A stretch of 64,000 nucleotides of DNA. Source: Paenibacillus andongensis (lineage in GTDB: Bacteria > Bacillota > Bacilli > Paenibacillales > NBRC-103111). Positions 56,752-64,000 of the stretch are shown in pieces (the stretch's first letter is position 1; the number at the start of each line of letters is the position of its first letter). The stretch covers positions 3,603,001 through 3,667,000 of the forward strand of contig NZ_CP104467.1 of assembly GCF_025369935.1 (NCBI RefSeq), read 5' to 3'. A program made the translations under genes and the position numbers. A model generated the notes under the pieces. The model made no database searches, was not told the origin of the DNA, and saw only the letters and a list, made by a program, of their open reading frames with translations.

Positions 56752-56789
56752 TGCCATTAATTATATATTTAATTAGTTAATGACATTAA
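56748..56789 (+). promoter_or_regulatory. Two copies of palindrome TTAATG-N-CATTAA after recX
   Basis: TTAATG-C-CATTAA at 56748-56760 and TTAATG-A-CATTAA at 56777-56789 have identical arms with a single variable centre base; centres are 29 bases apart. The first contains the recX stop. No T-tract follows, so they are unlikely terminators and may be protein-binding sites. Confidence 0.5.
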
Positions 56790-57136
56790 ACATTGTTGAG
56801 GGCTGGAAATAGTTATTCCTTCTTCTCAGGGACATTCGCTTGACAAGCTTCTTCGACAAAAGATAAAATAACAGTGTATATTTTCATAATGTATTCAAAA
56901 TCATACTCATTTCATTGATTTTGAGGGGACAGATGTAGAAACCGCCAATTTTTACACTGTTGATTATGGATTATTAGCACTATAGTGCCTCTAACGCACG
57001 GTGCGCATTCATTTAAAAGCCATACTCTTAATTAAGCAGGGTATGTATGACTAGTCAAACAATTAAAAATCGGATTAAAAAACCGAAGGGAATCCCAGGC
57101 TAACACCTTGGAGAAACCAACGAGGAGGTGAACAAG
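56790..57136 (+). other. Long intergenic region before rny
   Basis: No coding frame is convincing here. It holds the sigma-A-like promoter at 56840-56869, a perfect 12-base palindrome GCACTATAGTGC (56977-56988) with a second GC-rich inverted repeat close by (about 56996-57006), and the rny ribosome site. If transcription starts near 56876 the rny leader is about 260 bases long, unusually long for this window. Confidence 0.6.
56840..56869 (+). promoter_or_regulatory. Candidate sigma-A promoter for rny
   Basis: Perfect TTGACA (56840-56845), 18-base spacer, TAAAAT (56864-56869). Confidence 0.65.
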
Positions 57137-58678
57137 ATGATGCCAGTCATCTGGATCGCGATCATTCTCATTGTTGGAGCTGCATGCTTAGGGATTGGTT
57201 ATTTTATCCGTAAATCTCTTGCAGAAGCGAAAATTTCCAGTGCTGAAACAGCCGCTGAACAGATTAGAGAATCTGCCAAGAAGGAAGCAGAAGCACTGAA
57301 AAAAGAAACGGTTCTGGAAGCAAAGGACGAAGTGCACAAACTGAGGTCCGAAGCTGAAAAAGACATTCGTGAACGTCGAAATGAAATTCAACGACAAGAA
57401 AGACGATTGTTGCAAAAAGAGGAATCGCTGGATAAAAAATTAGAATCTCTCGAGCGTAAAGAAGAGCAAGTTGCCAACAAAGAGAAGCGGATCGAGGATA
57501 CACAATCACAAATTGATCAGCTTTATAAAAGCCAAGTTTCGGAGTTAGAGCGAATTTCTGGTCTTACAATGGATGAAGCGAAGAGTATCATTCTTACAAA
57601 TGTAGAACAGGAAGTTCGTCACGAAACCGCACAGCTTATTAAAGAAATCGAACAGCAGGCCAAAGAAGAAGGCGATAAGAAAGCCCGTGAAATCATCACG
57701 CTCGCCATTCAACGTTGTGCTGCTGATCACGTTGCTGAAACAACCGTTTCAGTTGTTTCACTGCCAAATGAAGAAATGAAAGGCCGAATCATCGGTCGTG
57801 AAGGACGTAATATTCGCGCTCTGGAAACATTGACGGGTATTGACCTTATTATTGATGATACGCCAGAAGCGGTTATTTTATCAGGATTTGATCCAATCCG
57901 ACGCGAAATTGCTCGTACATCTTTAGAAAAGCTTGTTGCTGATGGACGAATTCATCCAGCACGCATTGAAGAGATGGTTGAGAAATCCCGTAAAGAAGTG
58001 GACGAACGTATTCGCGAGTATGGGGAGCAAGCCACGTTTGAGGTAGGTGTACACGGATTGCATCCTGACTTGATCAAAATTTTGGGTCGCTTGAAATTCA
58101 GAACAAGTTACGGTCAAAACGTGTTGAAACATTCCATGGAAGTAGCTTATCTGGCTGGTCTGATGGCCGGGGAGCTCGGGGTAGACGTAACTTTGGCGAA
58201 ACGTGCCGGGCTGCTTCATGACATCGGTAAGGCGCTAGATCACGAGGTTGAAGGATCTCATGTGGAAATCGGTGTTGAGATTGGTAAGAAGTACAAGGAG
58301 CATCCAGTCGTTATTAATAGTATTGCTTCGCATCACGGTGACGTGGAAGCAACCTCTGTTATTGCGATGTTAGTAGGAGCTGCAGATGCTTTATCCGCAG
58401 CAAGACCTGGAGCACGCAGAGAGACGCTTGAAACGTATATTAAACGTCTGGAGAAGCTTGAAGAGATTTCGGAGTCCTTCGAAGGTGTTGAGAAATCATA
58501 CGCCATTCAAGCAGGTCGCGAAGTACGCGTAATGGTTCAACCGGAGAAAGTGGATGATACCGAAGCGTTCCGACTAGCCCGTGATATTACGAAGAAAATC
58601 GAGGGTGAACTCGATTATCCAGGACATATTAAGGTTACGGTCATTCGTGAAACAAGAGCTGTTGAATACGCTAAATAA
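57137..58678 (+). CDS. rny: Ribonuclease Y
   Basis: A 513-residue endoribonuclease: N-terminal membrane helix (about 3-22), a long Lys/Glu-rich coiled coil (about 25-195), a KH domain ([17 protein letters not shown] about 212) and an HD domain ([12 protein letters not shown] about 362). It starts mRNA decay at the membrane in Firmicutes. ATG 57137 lies 6-7 bases after GAGGAGGTG; the GTG at 57128 is inside that site. Confidence 0.97.
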   Translation: MMPVIWIAIILIVGAACLGIGYFIRKSLAEAKISSAETAAEQIRESAKKEAEALKKETVLEAKDEVHKLRSEAEKDIRERRNEIQRQERRLLQKEESLDKKLESLERKEEQVANKEKRIEDTQSQIDQLYKSQVSELERISGLTMDEAKSIILTNVEQEVRHETAQLIKEIEQQAKEEGDKKAREIITLAIQRCAADHVAETTVSVVSLPNEEMKGRIIGREGRNIRALETLTGIDLIIDDTPEAVILSGFDPIRREIARTSLEKLVADGRIHPARIEEMVEKSRKEVDERIREYGEQATFEVGVHGLHPDLIKILGRLKFRTSYGQNVLKHSMEVAYLAGLMAGELGVDVTLAKRAGLLHDIGKALDHEVEGSHVEIGVEIGKKYKEHPVVINSIASHHGDVEATSVIAMLVGAADALSAARPGARRETLETYIKRLEKLEEISESFEGVEKSYAIQAGREVRVMVQPEKVDDTEAFRLARDITKKIEGELDYPGHIKVTVIRETRAVEYAK

Positions 58679-58690
58679 GATACCAATGCG

Positions 58691-58715
58691 AAAAGTGGCT
58701 GATATAGCCACTTTT
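58691..58715 (+). terminator. Intrinsic terminator after rny
   Basis: AAAAGTGGCT (58691-58700), five-base loop, AGCCACTTTT (58706-58715). Confidence 0.8.
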
Positions 58716-58795
58716 CCTTATTTTCAGGCTGGCCATTGAATACATCAATTGCTTGTCTTTGCATCTATGGTTTATAAAGGAGCTATAAAATTGTT

Positions 58796-59590
58796 ATGAA
58801 AATTGTATTTATTGGCGATATTGTAGGATCTGTTGGAAGAAAAGCGTTAAAAAATATGATGCCTAGATTAAAACAAGCTCACCCTCACGCAGTGTTCATT
58901 GCGAATGGTGAGAATGCTGCCGCAGGGAAAGGTATTACAGCGGCTATTGCTAAGGAAATCTATGAGATGGGCATACAGGCTCTAACAATGGGTAATCATA
59001 CGTGGGACCAAAAAGAGATTTTTGATTTCATTGATCGTGACGAGAAGATGGTTCGACCCGCTAATTTTCCTCCAGGAACACCGGGTAGAGGACATACGGT
59101 TATTAAGGTCAAGGATCAGGAATTACTGATTATTAATTTACAGGGTCGCACATTCTTACCGCCGATTGATTGCCCATTTCGTAAAGTGGATGAAATTATT
59201 GAAGCTGATAAGAAAAAACATAAATTTGTATTTGTTGATTTCCATGCGGAAGCAACTTCTGAGAAAATTGCGATGGGTTGGCATTTGGATGGAAAAGTAT
59301 CAGCAGTTGTCGGCACACATACACATGTACAAACGAATGATAACCGTGTTTTGCCGCAAGGAACAGCTTATGTAACCGATGTAGGGATGGTAGGGCCTCG
59401 TGATGGTATTCTTGGCGTTGAACGTAATGCTGTACTGCAAAAGTTCAAAACCCAGCTTCCGGTTCGATTCGTAACCGACGAGGGCAAATGGCATTTCCAT
59501 GCGGTCGTGATTGAATTGAACGATCAGACCGGTTTGGCAAAAGGAATTAACCTTATCCGTTATGATGAAGATCAAGTATTCATGGATTAG
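58796..59590 (+). CDS. ymdB: Metallophosphodiesterase YmdB
   Basis: A 264-residue dimetal phosphoesterase with IGDIVGSVGRKAL, NGENAAAGKGIT, GNHTWDQ and GTHTHVQTND supplying the metal ligands. B. subtilis YmdB hydrolyses 2',3'-cyclic nucleotides and affects motility, biofilm and sporulation choices. ATG 58796 is the only in-frame start near AAGGAG (13 bases upstream, a long spacing). It sits between rny and spoVS, as in B. subtilis. Confidence 0.95.
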   Translation: MKIVFIGDIVGSVGRKALKNMMPRLKQAHPHAVFIANGENAAAGKGITAAIAKEIYEMGIQALTMGNHTWDQKEIFDFIDRDEKMVRPANFPPGTPGRGHTVIKVKDQELLIINLQGRTFLPPIDCPFRKVDEIIEADKKKHKFVFVDFHAEATSEKIAMGWHLDGKVSAVVGTHTHVQTNDNRVLPQGTAYVTDVGMVGPRDGILGVERNAVLQKFKTQLPVRFVTDEGKWHFHAVVIELNDQTGLAKGINLIRYDEDQVFMD

Positions 59591-59704
59591 CAGATAATTC
59601 TAACTATTGCGAATATTTAAATTGAATACGATAGCATGTTTGTTAAACCTTGAGAATATGATGGGTAATGGAATCTATCCATCATTCCCGAGGAGGTACT
59701 ATTC

Positions 59705-59965
59705 ATGGATGTATTAAAAGTTTCAGCAAAATCCAATCCAAACTCCGTAGCAGGTGCATTGGCGGGTGTCTTGCGTGAGCGTGGAGCTGCTGAGCTCCAA
59801 GCTATAGGTGCAGGCGCCTTAAACCAAGCCATCAAAGCAGTAGCTATCGCAAGAGGATTTGTGGCGCCCAGTGGAGTTGACTTAATTTGTGTACCAGCCT
59901 TCACAGATATCGTGATTGACGGGGAAGATCGGACGGCCATTAAACTTATTGTTGAGCCAAGGTAA
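59705..59965 (+). CDS. spoVS: Stage V sporulation protein S
   Basis: An 86-residue Alba-like protein of exact family length, opening with MDVLKVSAKSNPNSVAGALAG. SpoVS affects septum formation and spore coat assembly; it is driven by sigma-H in B. subtilis. ATG 59705 follows GAGGAGG. I could not find a convincing sigma-H promoter upstream. Two terminators follow. Confidence 0.98.
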   Translation: MDVLKVSAKSNPNSVAGALAGVLRERGAAELQAIGAGALNQAIKAVAIARGFVAPSGVDLICVPAFTDIVIDGEDRTAIKLIVEPR

Positions 59966-59992
59966 TTAAACCGTACCATACTAAATACCTAG

Positions 59993-60018
59993 CCTGTTTA
60001 CCTAGTAGACAGGTTTTT
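59993..60018 (+). terminator. First of tandem terminators after spoVS
   Basis: CCTGTTTAC (59993-60001) pairs with GTAGACAGG (60005-60013), followed by five Ts. Confidence 0.8.
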
Positions 60019-60032
60019 CACAATGCCTATCA

Positions 60033-60053
60033 AACCTCTGCTTAGGGGTTTTT
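60033..60053 (+). terminator. Second of tandem terminators after spoVS
   Basis: AACCTCT (60033-60039), four-base loop, AGGGGTT (60044-60050) and Ts. It immediately precedes the dipeptidase gene. Confidence 0.65.
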
Positions 60054-60090
60054 GTGTTGTCTAGAAGATGGTGTATAGGAGGCAGTAAAG

Positions 60091-61032
60091 ATGAGAATAA
60101 TGGATGGTCACTGCGATGCGCTTACGAAACTGTATATGAACCCCAAGCTGGATTTCGATAAGGAAGAACAGGAGTTGGATGTTAATTATCCAAGGCTTAA
60201 GCAAGCGGGAGTAAAAGTTCAGTGTTTTGCTATCTACTTATCGGACTCTATTCAGCAGCCTACATTCGAACATATTTTGCAAATGGTTGATCTATTTCAC
60301 CGAAAGATTATTCGTCATCCAGGAATGAAATTTATTCAAAATGTAGAAGACTGGCGTGCTGTTGAAGCAGGGGAACAGATTGGAGCTATTCTCACTCTTG
60401 AAGGTTTAGATGCTTTAGCAGGTAACATGACACATTTAAGGATTCTTCATCACCTTGGGGTTAGAAGTATTGGTTTGACTTGGAACTATGCAAATTGGGC
60501 TGCAGATGGTGTTATGGAGCCGCGTAAAAGTGGTTTTACACGAAAAGGCAAGCTGATGTTAAAAGAATTAGAAAGTATGGGCATAATAGCAGATGTATCA
60601 CATTTATCGGTAGCAGCGTTCTGGGAATTGGTTGAGGTGTATGCGAAACCATTCATTGCATCCCATTCGAACGCTCAAAAAGTTTGTCCTCATCCAAGAA
60701 ATTTATCAGACGATCAAATCAAAGCTATCATCCAGTGTCAAGGACAGATCGGGATTACGTTTGTTCCCTACTTTGTGGATAGCACTAATTTAGCTGTTCC
60801 CATTACGGCACTGTTGAAGCACATTGATCATGTTTGTTCATTGGGTGGGGAAAGGCATATTGGCTTTGGATCGGATTTTGATGGGATAGAGCAATGGATG
60901 AAAGGTTTGAGACATGTCGGTCAATACGGAAATATAATAGAAGCTTTATGTAAAAACTATAACGAATCACAAGTGGAGGCATTCCTGTACGGAAATTGGC
61001 GGAATTTCATGGTCACCAATCTTCCGAAATGA
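60091..61032 (+). CDS. Membrane-dipeptidase family (M19) peptidase
   Basis: A 313-residue renal-dipeptidase-like TIM-barrel metalloenzyme. Metal ligands are visible in DGHCDAL (H-x-D), the Glu of LTLEGLDAL, ASHSNAQ, and GFGSDFDG. M19 enzymes cleave dipeptides, often with a D-residue at the C-terminal side. There is no signal peptide, so it acts in the cytoplasm. ATG 60091 lies 7 bases after GGAGG. Gene position after spoVS differs from B. subtilis, where tdh-kbl follow. Confidence 0.92.
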   Translation: MRIMDGHCDALTKLYMNPKLDFDKEEQELDVNYPRLKQAGVKVQCFAIYLSDSIQQPTFEHILQMVDLFHRKIIRHPGMKFIQNVEDWRAVEAGEQIGAILTLEGLDALAGNMTHLRILHHLGVRSIGLTWNYANWAADGVMEPRKSGFTRKGKLMLKELESMGIIADVSHLSVAAFWELVEVYAKPFIASHSNAQKVCPHPRNLSDDQIKAIIQCQGQIGITFVPYFVDSTNLAVPITALLKHIDHVCSLGGERHIGFGSDFDGIEQWMKGLRHVGQYGNIIEALCKNYNESQVEAFLYGNWRNFMVTNLPK

Positions 61033-61104
61033 AAGTTATGAATCATTCTAATATTGATATGGATTCGATCTAAAAACTCTATGTTTTAGAATCGTTTAAA
61101 CCCC

Positions 61105-61133
61105 TTGCAATTTGCTCTGTAAAGGCATAGAAT
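61105..61133 (+). promoter_or_regulatory. Upstream candidate promoter for korA
   Basis: TTGCAA (61105-61110), 17-base spacer, TAGAAT (61128-61133). It follows a hairpin (GATTC 61062-61066 with GAATC 61089-61093, plus CTAAAA with TTTTAG) that lacks a T-run. Confidence 0.55.
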
Positions 61134-61137
61134 TTGT

Positions 61138-61165
61138 TTGACAAGTGAAAGAAATTTTTTATAGC
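61138..61165 (+). promoter_or_regulatory. Downstream candidate promoter for korA
   Basis: Perfect TTGACA (61138-61143), 16-base spacer, TATAGC (61160-61165), about 73 bases before korA. Together with the upstream element it may form a tandem promoter. Confidence 0.6.
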
Positions 61166-61237
61166 ATCATCTTTAATTTCTACAAATTAGCTTTTTGAGG
61201 TCTTCATGCAGCTACAATCAAAAGGAGTGGACGTACG

Positions 61238-62986
61238 GTGATTAGTCAGTTATCTTGGAAAATCGGAGGTCAGCAGGGTGAAGGGGTCGAAAGTACAGAC
61301 CGCATTTTCTCTACTGCATTGAACCGTCTCGGTTACTATTTGTATGGGTACCGTCATTTCTCTTCGCGGATTAAGGGGGGACATACAAATAACAAGATTC
61401 GCATCAGCACTAAACCGATTCGCGCAATTTCAGACGATTTGGACATTTTGGTCGCTTTCGACCAAGAAAGTATCGATTTTAATGCACACGAACTTCGTGA
61501 TAACGGTGTTATCGTTGCAGATGCTAAGTTTAACCCCGTTTTACCAGAAGGAATTAAAGCACGGTTGTTTCCAGTTCCAATTACAGCGATTGCAGAAGAG
61601 CTAGGAACTTCCTTATTTAAGAACATGGCCGCATCAGGCGCTTCATGGGCATTGCTCGGTTTGCCGCTTGACGTGTTTAATAAAGCTGTTGAAGAAGAAT
61701 TTGGCCGTAAAGGCGCAGCTGTGGTAGAAAAAAATATTGAAGCTGTTCGTAAGGGTGCAGAATCCGTTCTAGAATTAGCCGGTGGACCTATTGCTGACTT
61801 CCAATTGGAACCAGCTGACGGCAACCAAAAATTGTTCATGATCGGTAACGATGCAATCGCTCTTGGAGCTGTAGCAGCAGGTTGCCGCTTTATGCCAGCT
61901 TATCCAATTACACCAGCATCTGAAGTTATGGAATACTTGCAAAAAGCACTTCCTAAATTGGGTGGAACGGTTATCCAAACCGAAGATGAAATTGCAGCAT
62001 GTACAATGGCTATCGGCGCTAACTACGCTGGAGCTCGTGCACTAACTGCTTCTGCAGGTCCTGGTCTATCATTGATGATGGAAGCCATTGGCCTTGCTGG
62101 TATGACTGAAACGCCTGTTGTTATCGTAGATACACAACGTGGTGGTCCAAGTACGGGTCTTCCAACGAAACAAGAGCAATCCGACTTGAACGCAATGGTT
62201 TACGGTACACACGGTGAAATCCCGAAAATCGTTCTATCCCCAAGCACGATTGAAGAGTGCTTCTACGATACAATTGAAGCTTTCAATCTTGCTGAGAAAT
62301 ATCAAGTTCCAGTCATTCTGATGACGGACCTACAGCTTTCCTTGGGTAAACAATCCGCAGAAATGCTAGATTACAACCGCATTGTGATTGACCGCGGAGC
62401 ACTTGTATCAGAAGCTCCTGAGCAAGAAGCGAATCAATTGTTCAAACGCTATGAGTTCACTGAGAGCGGTGTTTCACCACGTGTGATTCCAGGCGTGAAG
62501 AATGGTATTCACCATGTTACAGGTGTTGAACATGACCAAACAGGTCGTCCATCGGAAAGCACTGAAAACCGTCAACGTATGATGGATAAGCGTCTTGAGA
62601 AGCTAAAACACATTCAAGTTACAGATGCCATTAAATTCGACGCTCCTCATGAGAATCCAGATCTTCTGATTATCGGAATGGGTTCCACGGGTGGAACGAT
62701 CGATGAAGCAAGAAGCCGCGTTGAACTGGAAGGAATTAAAACAAATCACGCTACTGTGCGTTTGATTCATCCGTTCCCTGCAGAGCAGCTGAGACCTCTT
62801 GTTGAAAAAGCGAAAACAGTTATCGTTGTTGAAAACAACGCAACTGGACAATTGGCAGATCAAATTAAACTGCATGTTGGTCATGCAGATAAAATTAAAA
62901 ACGTTCTTAAATACAACGGTAACCCATTCTTGCCGGCAGAAATTGAACAAAAATGTAAGGAGTTGACTTTAGCATGGCAACATTAA
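61238..62986 (+). CDS. korA: 2-oxoacid:ferredoxin oxidoreductase, alpha subunit with fused gamma domain
   Basis: A 582-residue protein: an N-terminal gamma domain (about 1-180, opening SWKIGGQQGEGVESTDRIF) and an alpha domain with the pyrimidine-binding region (PAYPITPASEVMEYLQ; TASAGPGLSLMMEAIGLAGM) and a transketolase-C-like end. With KorB it oxidatively decarboxylates a 2-oxoacid (probably 2-oxoglutarate) to an acyl-CoA, reducing ferredoxin; substrate is inferred from architecture. GTG 61238 follows AAAGGAGTG. Overlaps korB by 13 bases. Confidence 0.9.
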   Translation: MISQLSWKIGGQQGEGVESTDRIFSTALNRLGYYLYGYRHFSSRIKGGHTNNKIRISTKPIRAISDDLDILVAFDQESIDFNAHELRDNGVIVADAKFNPVLPEGIKARLFPVPITAIAEELGTSLFKNMAASGASWALLGLPLDVFNKAVEEEFGRKGAAVVEKNIEAVRKGAESVLELAGGPIADFQLEPADGNQKLFMIGNDAIALGAVAAGCRFMPAYPITPASEVMEYLQKALPKLGGTVIQTEDEIAACTMAIGANYAGARALTASAGPGLSLMMEAIGLAGMTETPVVIVDTQRGGPSTGLPTKQEQSDLNAMVYGTHGEIPKIVLSPSTIEECFYDTIEAFNLAEKYQVPVILMTDLQLSLGKQSAEMLDYNRIVIDRGALVSEAPEQEANQLFKRYEFTESGVSPRVIPGVKNGIHHVTGVEHDQTGRPSESTENRQRMMDKRLEKLKHIQVTDAIKFDAPHENPDLLIIGMGSTGGTIDEARSRVELEGIKTNHATVRLIHPFPAEQLRPLVEKAKTVIVVENNATGQLADQIKLHVGHADKIKNVLKYNGNPFLPAEIEQKCKELTLAWQH

Positions 62987-63840
62987 AAGACTTTCGTAAC
63001 AATGTAAAGCCTAACTGGTGTCCAGGTTGCGGAGACTTCTCCGTTCAAGCGGCAATTCAGCGTGCAGCAGCTAATGTTGGTTTAGAGCCTGAAGGTTTAG
63101 CAATCGTATCTGGTATCGGCTGTTCCGGTCGTATCTCTGGTTATATCAATGCTTATGGTTTCCACGGTATTCACGGTAGATCTTTGCCAATCGCACAAGG
63201 TGTGAAAATGGCTAACCGCGATTTGACAGTTATCGCTTCAGGCGGTGACGGCGACGGCTTCGCAATCGGTATGGGACATACTGTACATGCGATTCGTCGT
63301 AACATTGATGTAACGTATATCGTTATGGATAACCAAATCTACGGTTTGACGAAAGGTCAAGCTTCCCCACGTAGTGCCGAAGGTTTCAAAACGAAAAGCG
63401 TTCCATCCGGTACAATTGAGTCAGCAATCTCTCCTTTAGAAGTTGCAATGGCTGCAGGTGCTTCTTTCGTAGCTCAATCGTTCTCCAGTAACTTGAAACA
63501 GTTAACGGCTGTTATCGAAGCTGGTTTGAATCACAAAGGTTTCTCTTTGATTAACGTATTTAGCCCATGCGTAACTTTCAATAAAGTAAATACGTATGAC
63601 TGGTTTAAAGAGAATATCGTGGATCTGGATGAAATTCCTGATTATGATTATACAAACCGTGTGATGGCAATGACCAAAATCATGGAAACAAACTCCATGT
63701 TGACGGGTATCATCTATCAAAACAAAGAGAAAAAGAGCTATGAAGATTCCATTCCAAGCTTTGCTAAAGAAGGGCTTTCAAAACAAGACCTTAAGCTTTC
63801 AGAAGCTGATTTCAGCAAAATGCTTACTGAATTCAAATAA
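62974..63840 (+). CDS. korB: 2-oxoacid:ferredoxin oxidoreductase, beta subunit
   Basis: A 288-residue thiamine-diphosphate-binding beta subunit. The TPP motif is GGDGDGFAIGMGHTVHAIRR with MDNQIYGLTKGQ. Cysteines in WCPGCGD (Cys16, Cys19), GIGCSGR and FSPCVTF fit a single [4Fe-4S] cluster. No separate ferredoxin-like delta subunit is present in the window. A terminator follows, so korA-korB is a two-gene operon. Confidence 0.92.
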   Translation: MATLKDFRNNVKPNWCPGCGDFSVQAAIQRAAANVGLEPEGLAIVSGIGCSGRISGYINAYGFHGIHGRSLPIAQGVKMANRDLTVIASGGDGDGFAIGMGHTVHAIRRNIDVTYIVMDNQIYGLTKGQASPRSAEGFKTKSVPSGTIESAISPLEVAMAAGASFVAQSFSSNLKQLTAVIEAGLNHKGFSLINVFSPCVTFNKVNTYDWFKENIVDLDEIPDYDYTNRVMAMTKIMETNSMLTGIIYQNKEKKSYEDSIPSFAKEGLSKQDLKLSEADFSKMLTEFK

Positions 63841-63853
63841 TAGTTATATCTTG

Positions 63854-63886
63854 AAGGCATATGGAGATTTTCCGTATGCCTTTTTT
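63854..63886 (+). terminator. Intrinsic terminator after korB
   Basis: AAGGCATA (63854-63861) pairs with TATGCCTT (63875-63882), possibly extended by GG/CC, followed by Ts. Confidence 0.8.
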
Positions 63887-63935
63887 GCTGAGCGGCAATA
63901 CTGTCTACTATCACAAAAGTTAAAGGATGGATTCT

Positions 63936-64000
63936 ATGAAAACAGTCCCGGTAGGGGTTTCAGCAAGACATATACATCTATCTCCAGCTCATATTGACAT
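63936..64000 (+). CDS. PduL-like phosphate propanoyltransferase, 5' fragment
   Basis: ATG 63936 follows AAAGGATGG and opens a frame to the window edge, 21 residues long. The start, VPVGVSARHIHLS, matches the N-terminus of the PduL phosphotransacylase family, including conserved His residues that bind metal. PduL converts acyl-CoA and phosphate to acyl phosphate. Only the very start is visible, so family is inferred from this signature. Confidence 0.7.
   Translation, partial: MKTVPVGVSARHIHLSPAHID

Noticed and set aside
59591-59700. Sigma-H promoter for spoVS
   Set aside because: Some GAAT-containing words exist, but no properly spaced -35/-10 pair was found.

Overview
The window is one continuous stretch of chromosomal backbone from an endospore-forming, motile, low-to-moderate G+C Gram-positive bacterium. 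Gene order closely follows the Bacillus subtilis sigD to ymdB/spoVS region. Several traits point to the Paenibacillaceae rather than Bacillus itself: an archaeal/eukaryal-type ProRS at the proS locus, a short EF-Ts, nrnA between rbfA and truB, rimO next to pgsA, and korAB after spoVS. This assignment rests on synteny and protein features; no database search was run. All 60 recognisable genes lie on the + strand, as expected for highly expressed leading-strand genes. I see no tRNA, rRNA, insertion sequence, prophage or CRISPR array.

Layout. 1-5.0 kb: end of a chemotaxis/flagellar operon (cheC, cheD, a small membrane protein, sigD, a FapA/DUF342 protein and three poorly characterised proteins, two of them membrane-anchored). 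5.1-13.9 kb: rpsB-tsf-pyrH-frr-uppS-cdsA-dxr-rseP-proS, covering translation, nucleotide supply, undecaprenyl and phospholipid precursors, isoprenoids and intramembrane proteolysis. 14-18.3 kb: polC. 18.4-27.4 kb: the nusA-infB operon (rimP, nusA, ylxR, ylxQ, infB, rbfA, nrnA, truB, ribF) followed by rpsO. 27.7-37.7 kb: pnp, a polysaccharide-deacetylase-like gene, an M16 peptidase, dut, then dpaAB-asd-dapG-dapA for diaminopimelate, lysine and spore dipicolinate. 37.9-43.3 kb: rnjB, tepA, ylzJ and the SpoIIIE/FtsK translocase. 43.5-50.8 kb: a SleB-like cortex hydrolase and the ymfF-ymfH-ymfI-ymfJ-lipoprotein-ymfK-ymfM group. 50.9-59.97 kb: yajQ-like gene, rimO, pgsA, cinA, recA, recX, rny, ymdB, spoVS. 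60.1-64 kb: an M19 dipeptidase, a two-subunit 2-oxoacid:ferredoxin oxidoreductase, and the first codons of a PduL-like phosphotransacylase.

Regulation visible in the DNA. There are about 20 intrinsic terminators, sigma-A-type promoters before rpsB, rimP, rpsO, rnjB, rimO, recA, rny and korA, a LexA/SOS box before recA, and candidate sporulation promoters (sigma-K type before dpaA, sigma-G/F type before the sleB-like gene). The rpsB, rimP and rpsO transcripts appear to begin with structured leaders. Many adjacent genes overlap by ATGA or GTGA, implying translational coupling.

No clearly new multi-gene system (defence island, biosynthetic cluster, mobile element) is visible. The less explained items are: the four uncharacterised or poorly characterised proteins at the motility/translation junction; a lipoprotein gene of unknown family inside the ymf cluster; paired palindromes after recX and before rseP; an inverted repeat framing the spoIIIE -10 element; a deacetylase homologue that has lost its first metal/catalytic motif; and a locally G+C-rich dut gene.
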